Shown: piece after piece, positions 33,839 to 44,621 of the stretch
How positions within the stretch are numbered: position 1 is the stretch's first letter
Layout: every line of letters begins with the position of its first letter
Origin: Verticillium longisporum
Taxonomy: Eukaryota > Ascomycota > Sordariomycetes > Glomerellales > Plectosphaerellaceae
Reading direction: 5' to 3'
NCBI GenBank assembly: GCA_019188255.1
Contig: JAETXT010000013.1
Coordinates: forward strand, 1,054,001-1,118,000
Length of the DNA stretch: 64,000 nucleotides
The notes under the pieces: generated by a model
What the model was told of the DNA's origin: nothing
What the model saw: the letters and a program-made list of their open reading frames with translations, nothing else
Databases searched by the model: none
Position numbers and translations under genes: made by a program

Positions 33839-35107
33839 CACAGACGGGTCTGAGACGTACAATTGGTACAGACCTAAGTCTGTGTATGAATACCAATGGG
33901 GCATGGGCGTTTCGGCATGGGATTTTGGGTTTGCCAACATAGGCCTGTCGCCGGCGCTCCTCACGAGACTGAATCTCAGTTGGCTTCGTTTTGGTGAACA
34001 GCAATCATCTCGTGCTTTGTGATGTCCGGTCATTCGACTGAACACCCACATGATGCAGCTGGCCGTGCAACAGCCTTGGTAACGACAACTGGAATGCTTC
34101 ATCCCCCAGCCAAGAAGCCTGGCTCGTGGGTTTGGCGGGCTGCCCCTCCACCGTCGCAATTTACGCTTGGCATATTCCTCGGCCCCTCACCTCACAACCT
34201 GCCATGCATCTCAATCAGACGACAATGGTCCAGTAAATATGATTGAGCACAGGGGTTCGAAGTGGTATTCTGCCTTCATCCGAGTGCCATGGATGTAGCA
34301 GCATATTGACGAGTGAGTAGAATGGACCCGCGCCAAGGGCAACGCGTCAGTGGTGAGGGGCTACCGGCTCGACCCTGTCGTGTTGTGTCATCCGCACCTT
34401 CCCAGGTCGTCAAATTCGTCTCCCGAGTCTCAAATCGCCAGAATCAAGAGTAGCACGCGACCCTTGCCACATGCCTCTGAGACCAAAAGGACCCTTTACT
34501 TCTTGTCTCAGGCCGCACTTCCCCGAAACACCAATACTAGCTGCTTTGGTGTCGTCTCTTTTCCCCGTCAATTGCTTGTGACGTCGTTTTTCTCGCTCTG
34601 GACATTGCTCATCAGCTTGCCGACCAGGCGAACCAGCGGCTAGCTTCGCCAAACCTCGAATCGTATACTCCTCATTCCTTAGCATCCTTGTCTATACCGC
34701 TCGATATCGCACGCCTCGTTACGGCAGACTACGCCCCAGTATCCGCCACGCCCGGTCTGGCATTCCTCAAAGGGTAAGCCAAGTCTATTGTGAATGAGAC
34801 ACACATTCCACCCGCCCACGTTGCGCGGTAACCCACTGGAGCCGAGAGATCGCAGAATTCGCCTTGGACTGCACGGAGTCATCTGCCCGGAGATGCAAAG
34901 CAGCTGGTGCTGTATGGCGGGTCGACATGTTGCGGTTATATCAATGGCGAACTACCGCCATCCCATCCATCCCTCGGAAAGCCTCTACCAGCTGCTCGCC
35001 TCTTTTTTTTTTTTTTTTTTGGCTCGCTATCCCAATCAAATCTTGAATACCTGCACCCCAAAACGAACCACATCTGCTCCCAAAAGACTGACTGATACTT
35101 CTTGACC
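33839..35107. other. intergenic, upstream of GH81 gene, with T18 tract
   Basis: 1.3 kb, no gene supported. A run of about 18 T lies at 35003-35020, roughly 90 bp upstream of the GH81 ATG, probably in its leader or core promoter. Confidence 0.55.
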
Positions 35108-37972
35108 ATGGCCCCCGCCCCCGCCCCAATGGGCTCAAACCTCGTGAGTTGGCTGGTGAAGCTGACTGTTCTGCAGGTATCTCTTCAGGGCAACGCCATT
35201 GGCGATTTACATCATCACCACCAGCATCGGCAAAACGCCCGCCAAGGGTTTTCCCCAGGAACAGCTCTCCAGCTCTTCGAGCCTTGGCTGGCTCCAATCG
35301 ACGACAGCTTACTCGCAATTTGCGCAACAGAGACAGTTCTCTACACACTAACCCTCCTTGCCCCGCGCACTACCGCTAGTGCACACGCGGACGGGACATA
35401 TTCCGCTTCGTCGGCCCCGGTGTTCGCTCCCAACGAGACGGTTCCAGTGACGACTCGTGTTGTTCAGACAGGAGTCGTTCAGATCCCGGCCACGCTGTCT
35501 GACAAGACGCCTGAAACCACAGGTGTTGTTGACTCGGGGCTCGACTTGAAAGACAAAGTCACATCTATTCCCATCATCCAGGTACCCATTACATCACCAA
35601 TATCGCTCATTCGAACCGCCTCCAACGCTACGGCGACGGCGGTCATTGTGGATAAACCCATCACTACAGTCACCATGCCTTCAGGAGACATATTCGCGGA
35701 CCCCATCGCCACGGCGGCGCCCCCTTCTCAATTCCAGATTCGCAATGATCACCCCGTTGAAAAGAAGGGCGTCAACTCGACAACTCCGCTGCAGACGAAC
35801 AAGTTCTTTGGAAACTTCCTGGTTGGGAGTCAGAGCGCTCCAGCTTTCACTCACCCCTACTCCGTCGCTTGGGCGGCGGGCAAGGGGGCAGCAGGTAGCT
35901 GGGGCATGGCCATCTCCCACATTGAAGCGAGCCAGCGAGTGTTTGGCAAAGCTAGGCCCGGAGAAGGAGGGGAAGCTTCGTATTTCATCAATCCGATCGG
36001 TATCCAGTCCCTGATTGTTAGCTCCAAAGATCTTGGCAAAGACACAATCATCGCAACAGACAGCATCACTGCTTTCTCGGCCCGGGTCCACTTGCGGCCC
36101 AATGCGACAGCCATGCCGGATGTGTCTTTCCCGCTGGTCCAGGGCATGGCCTTTGTCACCGCTCAGTTTGCGGGCGCGGTACCCGTCATTCAGAGTGGCG
36201 TTTTCTTCCGAAACGTCACGAAGGTGACTGCTGACCCCAAACCTGGCGTTGCCAAATTCAACTTTCATCTGGAAGACGGCAGGACCTGGAGAGTCTATGC
36301 CTACGCGACAAAGGGAGACCCGTTGGAGCTGCAGGTCATCAACAACGGCTACGCGGAGGCCAAAAACCCCTTCTACGGTATCATCCAGGTGGCTAAGGAC
36401 CCTGGCAATGCCGAGGCTCTGTACGATGAGGCGGCTGGTGTTTTCCCCACCACTGTCGTGTTGTCGGGGTCAACCCGCAGCAAAGCCGGTTCATACACCT
36501 TCAAGTTCGCCAAGGACGGGCATCAACAGGGCACGCTCGTCATGTATGCTCTGCCCCACCACGTTGAGTCCTTTGACGACACTACGCGAGCAGCAGTTCG
36601 TGAGGTGAAGTTGCAGACCACAACCAAAGGCATCGCAACTGCCGTCATGGCGGATCAGTGGACCATGGTTGAGCCAAATCTGCCCTTGGACATGACTTTT
36701 GCTCCCTGGGACCCCGAGAGGGGCACCATGACGAAAATGTCGGACGAAGCGAGGGCTTTGATTCGCGGGATCGCAGTCCAGGAGGCTTCCCAGAACATGG
36801 CCGCCCAGTCTGACCTGGACTCGATGTATTTTAGTGGAAAAGTGAGTGCAAGATTCGGATTATGAATGAACCAGAGCTAAGGCGATCATAGGCACTCGCA
36901 AAGTTCGCCATCATGCTCACGGTCATCAACGACCTCCTCGAAGACAAGAAACTTGCCGAGCCGGCGCTGGGGAAACTGAAGCAGGCATTCGCGCGCTTTG
37001 CCGCCAACAAACAAAAGTTTCCCCTAGTGTATGAGCGTGAGCACTGCCAAATCCCTATGATGATGCTGCAAAACTGACATGTCTAGGATCATGGGGTGGT
37101 CTGGTCTCGTCAGCTTCCTATGTCACCGGAAACAGTGGCGCGGATTTCGGCAACACGTACTACAACGACCACCACTTCCACTACGCATACCACGTCTTGG
37201 CCGCCGCCGCCATCGGGCATCTGGACCCCAGCTGGATCCCCGAAAACATGGCGTACGTCAACCTGTTGGTTCGCGACTTTGCGAACCCGAGTGTCCACGA
37301 CATGTACTTCCCGCAATCCAGGTCCTTCGACTGGTTCCACGGTCACTCCTGGGCTCAAGGTCTTTTTGAGTCGTGGGACGGTAAAGACCAAGAGTCGAGT
37401 TCTGAGGACGTGATGCAGGCATACGCCATCAAGATGTGGGGTACAGTGTCGGGCGACGCCAAGATGGCGGCCAGAGGAAACCTCATGCTCTCCGTCCAGG
37501 CCCGTTCGCTGCAGCACTACTACCTCTATACGAAGGACAACAAGGTCGAGCCGGCCCAATTTATTGGAAACAAGGTCGCGGGCATCTTGTTCGAAAACAA
37601 GATCGATCACACGACCTACTTTGGCGCCAACATTGAGTTCATCCAGGGCATCCACATGATTCCTCTCCTCCCCTCGTCGCCGCTCATCCGCACGCGTCAG
37701 TTTGTCCAGGAAGAATGGGACGTGTACTTTAGCAACGGTCGGGCGCAGGATATCCAGGGCGGGTGGAAGGGCATCATCTTTGGAAACCTGGCCACGCTCA
37801 ACCCGAAGGCGGCGTGGGACTTTTTCAACTCGACCGACTTTGATCCTAGCTGGATCGATGGCGGCGCGAGCTTGACATGGTACCTCGCCTATTCCGCCGG
37901 TAAGTTTGCCGAGCTCGACCCTTTCCCCATGATTCGTATGTGCTAACAATTATAGTTCTGGGCGGCCTCTGA
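35108..37972 (+). CDS. ENG1: GH81 endo-beta-1,3-glucanase
   Basis: Cuts cell-wall beta-1,3-glucan, as in septum dissolution or wall remodelling. Four exons: 35108-36841, 36892-37036, 37087-37899 and 37956-37972, giving 902 residues. Residues 1-200 are variable, with a weak hydrophobic stretch (LVSWLVKLTVLQVSL) that may serve as a signal; I see no strong signal peptide, so the N-terminus could include a missed intron. The GH81 N-terminal beta-sandwich starts at PLQTNKFFGNFLVGSQSAPA. The catalytic domain contains YYNDHHFHYAYHVLAAAAIG, then the signature DWFHGHSWAQGLFESWDGKD with the downstream SSSED acidic residues, then GANIEFIQGIHMIPLLPSSP. The last exon is 17 nt, giving the end SAVLGGL. Intact. 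Confidence 0.94.
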
Positions 37973-40900
37973 TGGTAGGCGATGTGTGGATGAGAGGGAG
38001 ACGAAGGCAGAGAGAGAATGACGCTTCTGCATTCGAAGAGGAGGACTGAACAGAAACAGCAACGCCCGCTAATGAGACACGGAATACGGAGAAACGACAA
38101 ACCTAGACGACCAGCACCTAGATACCACGATTCGATTCGCAAAATGGATTACATGAAAGGCAGCAATCGATGCTGCCACCACTTGACCCATGTTCCTCAT
38201 TGTAACTTTTCATGTGCCTAGAATGACCTGTGGTGAAGCAAATGGCAAGCGGCAAATATCAGCCTAGGAGGGTAGAAGTGCAGCCGCGCTGCGTCACTGG
38301 CGAATACTTTGTGTCAAGGCTTGCTTGAATAAGACGACGGTCAGCCTTGCCAAGCGATGGAGTCGAAACAAGCACAATAGCACACAGAGCACAGTGACAA
38401 CGTGCGTGGGTACCACCCCTCCTTTTGTAGATCAGATCGAAGTTCCGCCTCCTCCAACCCGAATCTTCGGGTCAGGGAGCTCTCTCTCTCTCTCTTAGAG
38501 GGGGTGAGAGCTTCGAAAGCTTGACTAGACATCTATGCAGGGACTCTCCATCGGACAGGGTTCCTCTCTCCCGAAGCGAGACCCAAGACGCAACGGTATG
38601 ACAGTATTTCTCATTGAAAAGCACGGGCTAGGCAAAGATAGACACGACGAGACAAAACAAACAAACGTGGGCGAATGAATCCAGGAAGGAGGGGGGTCTG
38701 ATGAGGGTGACGCGTCATCAACCCGATCCCCCGGATTTTTGCGTGCGGCAGGGGGATTTTGCGGGGCGCACGCGGCCTGGCGATGGGGACGGGAAAGGCG
38801 TGGTTCTTCTTTTTTTTTTCTGGGTGTACATGTTGAGTTTTGGCGTAGGAGGGGAGGGGGGTTGGAAAGCTTGGCTCTGAAGCTTGGTTTGACCTCACCT
38901 GTGGCGTTTCTGGATTGGACGATGGCCGGTATGTCTGCTTGGAATCGTTTGCGTGTAGATGGCGTTGCGAACTTGGTGATGGCACAGAAGGAAGATGTCT
39001 TCGCGACAAGATGTTGGGGCAGCTTTGGAGGCCGTGACCGAGTTGGGTGACCTCGATTGTGTAGTTCTTTGGGCGGTCTGCTTGGCTGACTGTCGTACTT
39101 GCCGGTGAATTGATAGAGGCAGCAAAGCCTTGTGATTAGATGTATTGCCAATGCCGGCCATCCGAATCATTCGATATCAAGAGTAGTCGTCCCTCAAGTG
39201 ATGAGCCGCTCTGATCACTGCCCTCCAGACGCAAGCTCAGACGCAAGCTGACCGGACCCACATTACCTAAGAGACGTCATGGCAGGCAGATTGTCAGAAT
39301 GCCTCCGACCCGTCTCTGCCACCGGAATCTTGGGCCGACATCAGGGCGCTGATCGTGGACGGGATCTGTGTAACCCAGCTAAGCTGCTTGGTGTACCATC
39401 TCCGAAGCCAGCGGCGAAGCAGTCAACCTATTTGAGCCAAGCAGTCCGCCGAGTCTTAATAGACCTAGAGGCCCAGGGGCTCGAGCATCGTCACGGGCTG
39501 TGCCTACCGCCTGCGCCGCAGGGTAACGCAAGATGAACGGCCGCTCCGTCAGCAGCCGGAGGCATGTGTTGCTGATTGAGCCTTGACACGCGCTACAGCA
39601 GACTGGGCCGGAGGGTGACAGGACCCCACTCGATCATCCATCCGCCTTGGCTACCTAACCGAAATGCACGTGGACGGCACTGCCTGGATTGCAAAAGATT
39701 GCAAAGGCACCATCTCACTCACCTCCGTCCGGGTGAAGCGGTTCGGCGCAGGCAGGCGGCGTCCTGTGTTGCCAGCACACAGCCCGCCTGGGGTCCAGTC
39801 CGAACGAACGGGGGGTGAAGCGACGCGTCAGGCGCAGGTGGTCCATCCTTGGTCCAGGATGGAAGTCTTAGGCTCAATGGATCGTTGTGCGGGCTTCCCC
39901 TGACGTTATCCTCGAACAGCGATTCGATCAGAGGCGGCCACAGATGCGTCGGACATCGTGAGGTGAGCACAGCGGGCGACGGGGTTGGGTGGACAAAGGG
40001 AGGCGGTGCAGGGCGATTGGCCGAATGCCAAGCTAGTGGTACATGTACTGGCACGGCGTGTAATGAAAAGGAAGTTAACGTCCCAGGAGGAAGAGAGAGG
40101 AAAAAGCAGGAAGTGAGAGTCAGAACAGAGAGCAGAGTGAAATCTCACACATCAAGTGAGTGTCGATCAGGTCCACGTTCCAAGACCTCTGGCGTTGGTT
40201 GCTCGCGGTGCTTCTGTGCGTTGCTGGAGCTTCGAGGTTTCAGTAGCGTAGAGGCTTGACGCAAAGGAGCCACATTTGACGACGGAGCTTCTTTGGCACA
40301 TGGCAAGCCTGGGCCTCCCTGTTTCGTTTGATCGTGCATGTCATCATGGTGGGGATGTTTTCAGGGGAAGCTGTATCGACATTGCGTCGTATCGAGGTTT
40401 ATTGGTCGTTGTCTCTTTTCGTGGGAGTCCTCGATGGAGAGGAGGCCAAACGGGTGCGCTGAAACCTCGGTGCCGCCCCTCACGATTTCAATGGCATCGT
40501 GAAACAGAACAGAGGACACAAAAGACGAACGCATCCGGCCATGGAGCGGGGTGGTGACGGGCACAGGGCACACCAGCCAGTTGAAATTTCGATGCAATCA
40601 GTCAGTCAGTGGTTGTACAGTGGACGACGAGCAGACAGGTCAACGGGTTGAGCATAGCCACGCTCAACCCCACCTCAGAGCCGCTGCCCCATTGGATGGG
40701 GCGCACCTGGAACAGGATACCCTGCCGTCACAGTGGCCCATGACTGGTTGATTCGTCCATGACGTGGGATACCTGCAGGAATTGTGGGTTGCTACTGGAC
40801 CTCTGATCTTCCGGCAGGAGCTACCCTGGCCGGAGCTTCACCTCTCTGTCTCTTCCTTCCCATGCTCATCGCGCACACATACCTGAGGACCTTCCTTACC

Positions 40901-41506
40901 ATACCTACCTAGGTACCTAGGTACCTAGGTACCTTACCAGGTAGTAGTGTACTGCCACAGACCCCCGGAGGCCGCCCACTGCCTGACCAGGGCATCTTAC
41001 CCGCATCGACTTTCGCCCGACCGGTCTGGTAAACCTCCCACGTTCATCTCTATCGAGTCAAAGCATTGCAATCAACACCACGATAATCTACCTACCTCAC
41101 CTCCTCCTCTTGCCACTCAACCACCTTGCAGGTCTTTTGCCCACACCCTGGTCCCTACTTTCGTCTGCTGCACTCCAGAGTCTAGCCGTGCACCGCAGAA
41201 AACACCCTATCCCCCTTCTGATACCACCCGAACCTTGACTAGGTAGGGGGGCTGTGTCTAATGAGCCGCTGCTCAGTCTCCATCTTTGACGCCGCGACCA
41301 GCGCTTCACCTGCCCCTTCTGCCACTACCGCTGCTGTCACGGTCACCGCTGTCGCAGCTTGAGAGCGAGACAACGCGCGCGACTGCCCCGTTCCGACAAG
41401 CAGATTGACCGCCATCGCAAAGGCGAAGGCTTCCCTGTTCGACCCTGTTTGACCCCACCATCTGAAAAGTATCCTTTACCAGACATCGCGTGCCCAACCA
41501 GCCACA
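37973..41506. other. 3.5 kb gene-free interval with low-complexity tracts
   Basis: The largest gap in the window. I see no supportable gene, RNA gene or transposon. It contains a (CT) run at about 38480-38495, a T9 run near 38812, and a triple CCTAGGTA palindrome array at 40903-40940. Several 60-200 codon open frames exist on both strands but are low-complexity and overlap each other. Confidence 0.5.
40903..40940. repeat. tandem CCTAGGTA palindrome array
   Basis: The sequence reads tacctacctaggtacctagg and continues with another taggtacctt unit. Each taCCTAGGta is its own reverse complement. Similar single elements occur elsewhere in the window, so this is a recurrent intergenic motif. Function unknown. 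Confidence 0.7.
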
Positions 41507-41513
41507 ATGGTTT
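41507..41513 (+). other. possible alternative first exon of VCX1 (7 nt)
   Basis: An ATG in good context (ccacaATGG) is followed directly by a strong donor (gtaagt at 41514). Splicing to the AG at 41899-41900 gives ATG-GTT-TAT and then runs in frame, with no stop, into the VCX1 ATG at 41945, adding 17 residues (MVYPSYHSTPRLIAWPT). The intron would be 387 bp, long for this window. It may instead be a leader intron. Confidence 0.35.
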
Positions 41514-41944
41514 GTAAGTAGTACCTGCTTCTCTCCTTCCATCGTCAGTCCGCGCATCCACACACCTCCTCCTTCTCTCCCTGCCCTTCCACATCTCTGC
41601 CTGATCCTGCCTACCTACCTTACCTGGGTACTAGCCACGGACCGTGTCACACACGAGAAAGAAACGCTTTCTCTGCTAGTCCACCTCACCTCATCAACTC
41701 CCCTTACCCTCTTCCTCGTTTTCCCAATTTTCCTGGTCTGCATCGTCCTGTCCTGCCAGTTCGCTCCCAGCCTCGACCACATCCAACTCTTTCCGCCGAG
41801 ACCCTCTCTACCCAAGCCCCAGCCAGCCTCGTCCTGCCTTGCCTTTTCCCACACCTGCAAGCCTTACCCAACAACCCGACGACAACAAGATCGCCGCCAG
41901 ATCCTTCATACCATAGCACACCTCGGCTAATTGCATGGCCCACG

Positions 41945-43572
41945 ATGGCCGACAACAACACAGCCAACGTCAGTTTCCGCGAGCAGGTTCGCCGCACATG
42001 GGACAGCAACACGAGCAAGCCGGTATCCGACGCCGGTCGTGACGATGGCGCCAGCGAGTCTTCACCACTGCTGGGCAACGGCTCCGGCGGCCAGCCCCAT
42101 CTGAGGGACGCCGACGGCGACGAGCCTCGCGCGAATGGTCACTCCAGGAACAAGACGGTTCAGTTCTTCTTCGATACCGAGAGGACGCCCGGTAGCGACA
42201 GCGACAATGTCTTCGTCAAGTACTCAGCCTACACCTGGCACGTCACCAAGGTGACCCTCCTCAGCAGTACGTTTTTCCCCCCTTCTCCTTGCGCCTGTTG
42301 AGTCTCCTCCCTTGGCTTGCGACGGCGGGCCTTGAACCCTCTAGCACTCGACTGACATGCCCGCCTCTTGCGCCAGACTATGTCAACTTCCTCCTCTTCA
42401 TGGTGCCATTGGGCATTGTTGCCGGCAAGATGGGCTGGGGTGCGACTGCTGTGTTCACCATCAACTTCTTCGCCATCATCCCCTTGGCTGCCGTTCTCTC
42501 CTATGCTACCGAGCAGATCTCCATGAAGCTGGGCGAGTCCCTCGGCGGTCTCCTCAACGCCACCTTCGGAAACGCCGTCGAGCTCATCGTCAGCATTGTC
42601 GCCCTCAAGGACGGCCAGATCGAGGTCGTCCAGTCCTCCATGCTCGGCTCCATCCTGTCGAACCTGCTGCTTGTCATGGGCATGTGCTTCTTCTTCGGTG
42701 GCATCGTCAACATGCGCGACCCTGCGAGCGGCCTCGGCATGGAGCAGAGCTTCGCCTCGGCCACCGCCCAGACAACTTGCTCGCTCATGGCGCTGTCGTC
42801 GGCGTCGCTCGTCATCCCCGCTACGGTATGTGTTTTGCCAAAACTCACCCGTCTTCCCTGCGTTCCACGCTAACCCTTGACCCAGCTCTGGTCCGTACTA
42901 AACCAGGCCGACAGCCCCGAGAAGGAACACAGCATCCTCGTGCTTTCGCGCGGCACCGCCATCACCCTCCTTGTCCTCTACGTCATGTACCTGTGGTTCC
43001 AGCTTCGCACCCACCCCAACCTTTTCGATTCCGAGGTCCAGCTTAGCGAGGAGGAGACGGAGGAGCCCGCCATGGGCCCCGTTGCCGCCGGTCTTGTCCT
43101 TGTCGTGACCACGGTCCTCGTTGCCATCTGCGCCGACTACCTCGTGGGCAGCATTGACGATATTGTGGAGGAGGCGCATATCAGCAAGAACTTCATCGGT
43201 CTTATTCTCATCCCCATCGTCGGAAACGCTGCTGAGCACGTCACGGCTGTTGTGGTCGCCATTCGCAACAAGATGGATCTGGCTATGGGCGTCGCCATCG
43301 GATCCAGCATTCAGATCGCTCTTCTCGTCACCCCCTTCCTCGTCATCCTCGGCTGGGCTGTTCTCGACCAACCCATGACCCTCCACTTTGAGACCTTCGA
43401 GACGGTCGCCTTCGCCTTCTCCGTTCTCGTCGTCACCTACACCGTCCAGGACGGCAGGTCGAACTACCTTGAGGGTGCCATGTTGCTGGGCCTCTACTTT
43501 ATTATCGCGCTGGCCTTCTACGTCAGCCCTAGCGATGCCATGGACAAGGCGCTCAACCTTGTCAGTCGCTAA
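41945..43572 (+). CDS. VCX1: vacuolar Ca2+/H+ antiporter (CAX family)
   Basis: Moves cytosolic Ca2+ into the vacuole in exchange for protons. Three exons: 41945-42266, 42377-42825 and 42886-43572, giving 485 residues. The N-terminal 100 residues are soluble and may be regulatory. About 11 hydrophobic helices follow. Both signature repeats are present: [20 protein letters not shown] in the first half and [20 protein letters not shown] in the second, with the acidic loop [10 protein letters not shown] between them. The glutamate in each GNAxE motif is the ion-binding residue. Introns restore LLS-NYVNFLL and IPAT-LWSVLNQ. An alternative upstream start is described separately. The 3' flank holds a T20 run near 43652-43672. 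Intact. Confidence 0.95.
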
Positions 43573-44621
43573 GCCTGAAGGCACGAAAATTCGCCAGTTT
43601 CGCAAATTTTTCACTTCTCCATGACCGTTTTCAGTTGCTGAAACGGTCACTCTTTTTTTTTTTTTTTTTTTTGGCAGGCCACCCATGGCCTCGATCAATA
43701 GTGGTACAAGCCGCAAGCAGCGGACTTGTCCACCTCAAACAAACCTCTCAAACAAGAGGTCGCAAAGATATTTCTTACAGTGTATGATTTCCTTTGAGTA
43801 CGAACAACTTTCAATGTAACATACGGTGTGGCACGGCGCGGCGATGTCAGGCAGGCAGGTCTGACCTCTCGATTCCCAGAAAAAAAAGGGAGATGGTGAC
43901 CCTGCAATTGGCAGGGTCCTCGGCTGCTTTGCGATGCTTTGCGTACGTAATGCTAGTCAACAAGATCAATTTCGCAAGATGAAGTCTGCCGGACGTACAA
44001 TGTGGTGACTGTTGTTTCGTGGAGAATGATGATGCGGTCGAGGGCTTGTCACCTCGTCTAGTATCTGTGAGCTGAGGAGTCCCTGTGAGAGTCGTTGCTC
44101 GCCGAGTCTGGGCACAAGCGCCAGAGAGTCGTGCTGGCATGTTGATTGCATGAACACAAATCTCCTGCGTTGGTAGGCTTGGAAAGGAAACTGAAACGGC
44201 CCGGTGCAGCTCTCAATGTGATATCGACGCCGGGCAGGAAACGAGCTAGGGGTTGACGCATCTGACATTATCCCCGACTGCTAGCCCGCGAGCTCATGGC
44301 CACATACACAGTATTGTTGCATGCGGGTAAGCAAGCGACATCCCGGATCGCGTCAATATAGCACACAAATTGCTACTTCTTAGCAAGGCGTCACACATGG
44401 CTCGCTCCTCCATGTGGACCTGCAGCATGACCTTGCCCGGAGGCAGCATGGAGAAGATGTATTTATATACGGTGCGCTTCTATGGACATTCTATTGCAGA
44501 TTGTAGATCCCATATGCCCGAAAACAAAAAAAGAAGAAGAAAAGACGCTTTTTGATGCAACAGACATATCTGGCCATGTCCTCGTCATGCTCCAACCCGC
44601 CAGCAAATCTTCCCACGGACC
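43573..44621. other. convergent spacer between VCX1 and UTP14, with poly-T tract
   Basis: Both neighbours end into this 1 kb spacer. A run of about 20 T lies at 43652-43672. No gene or RNA gene is supported. Confidence 0.55.

Noticed and set aside
34250..34270. ggttcgaa as a possible tRNA T-loop
   Set aside because: No matching stems or acceptor/anticodon arms around it.
38525..39151. 208-codon minus frame in the gene-free interval
   Set aside because: Pro/Ser/Arg-rich, no domain, overlaps other frames.
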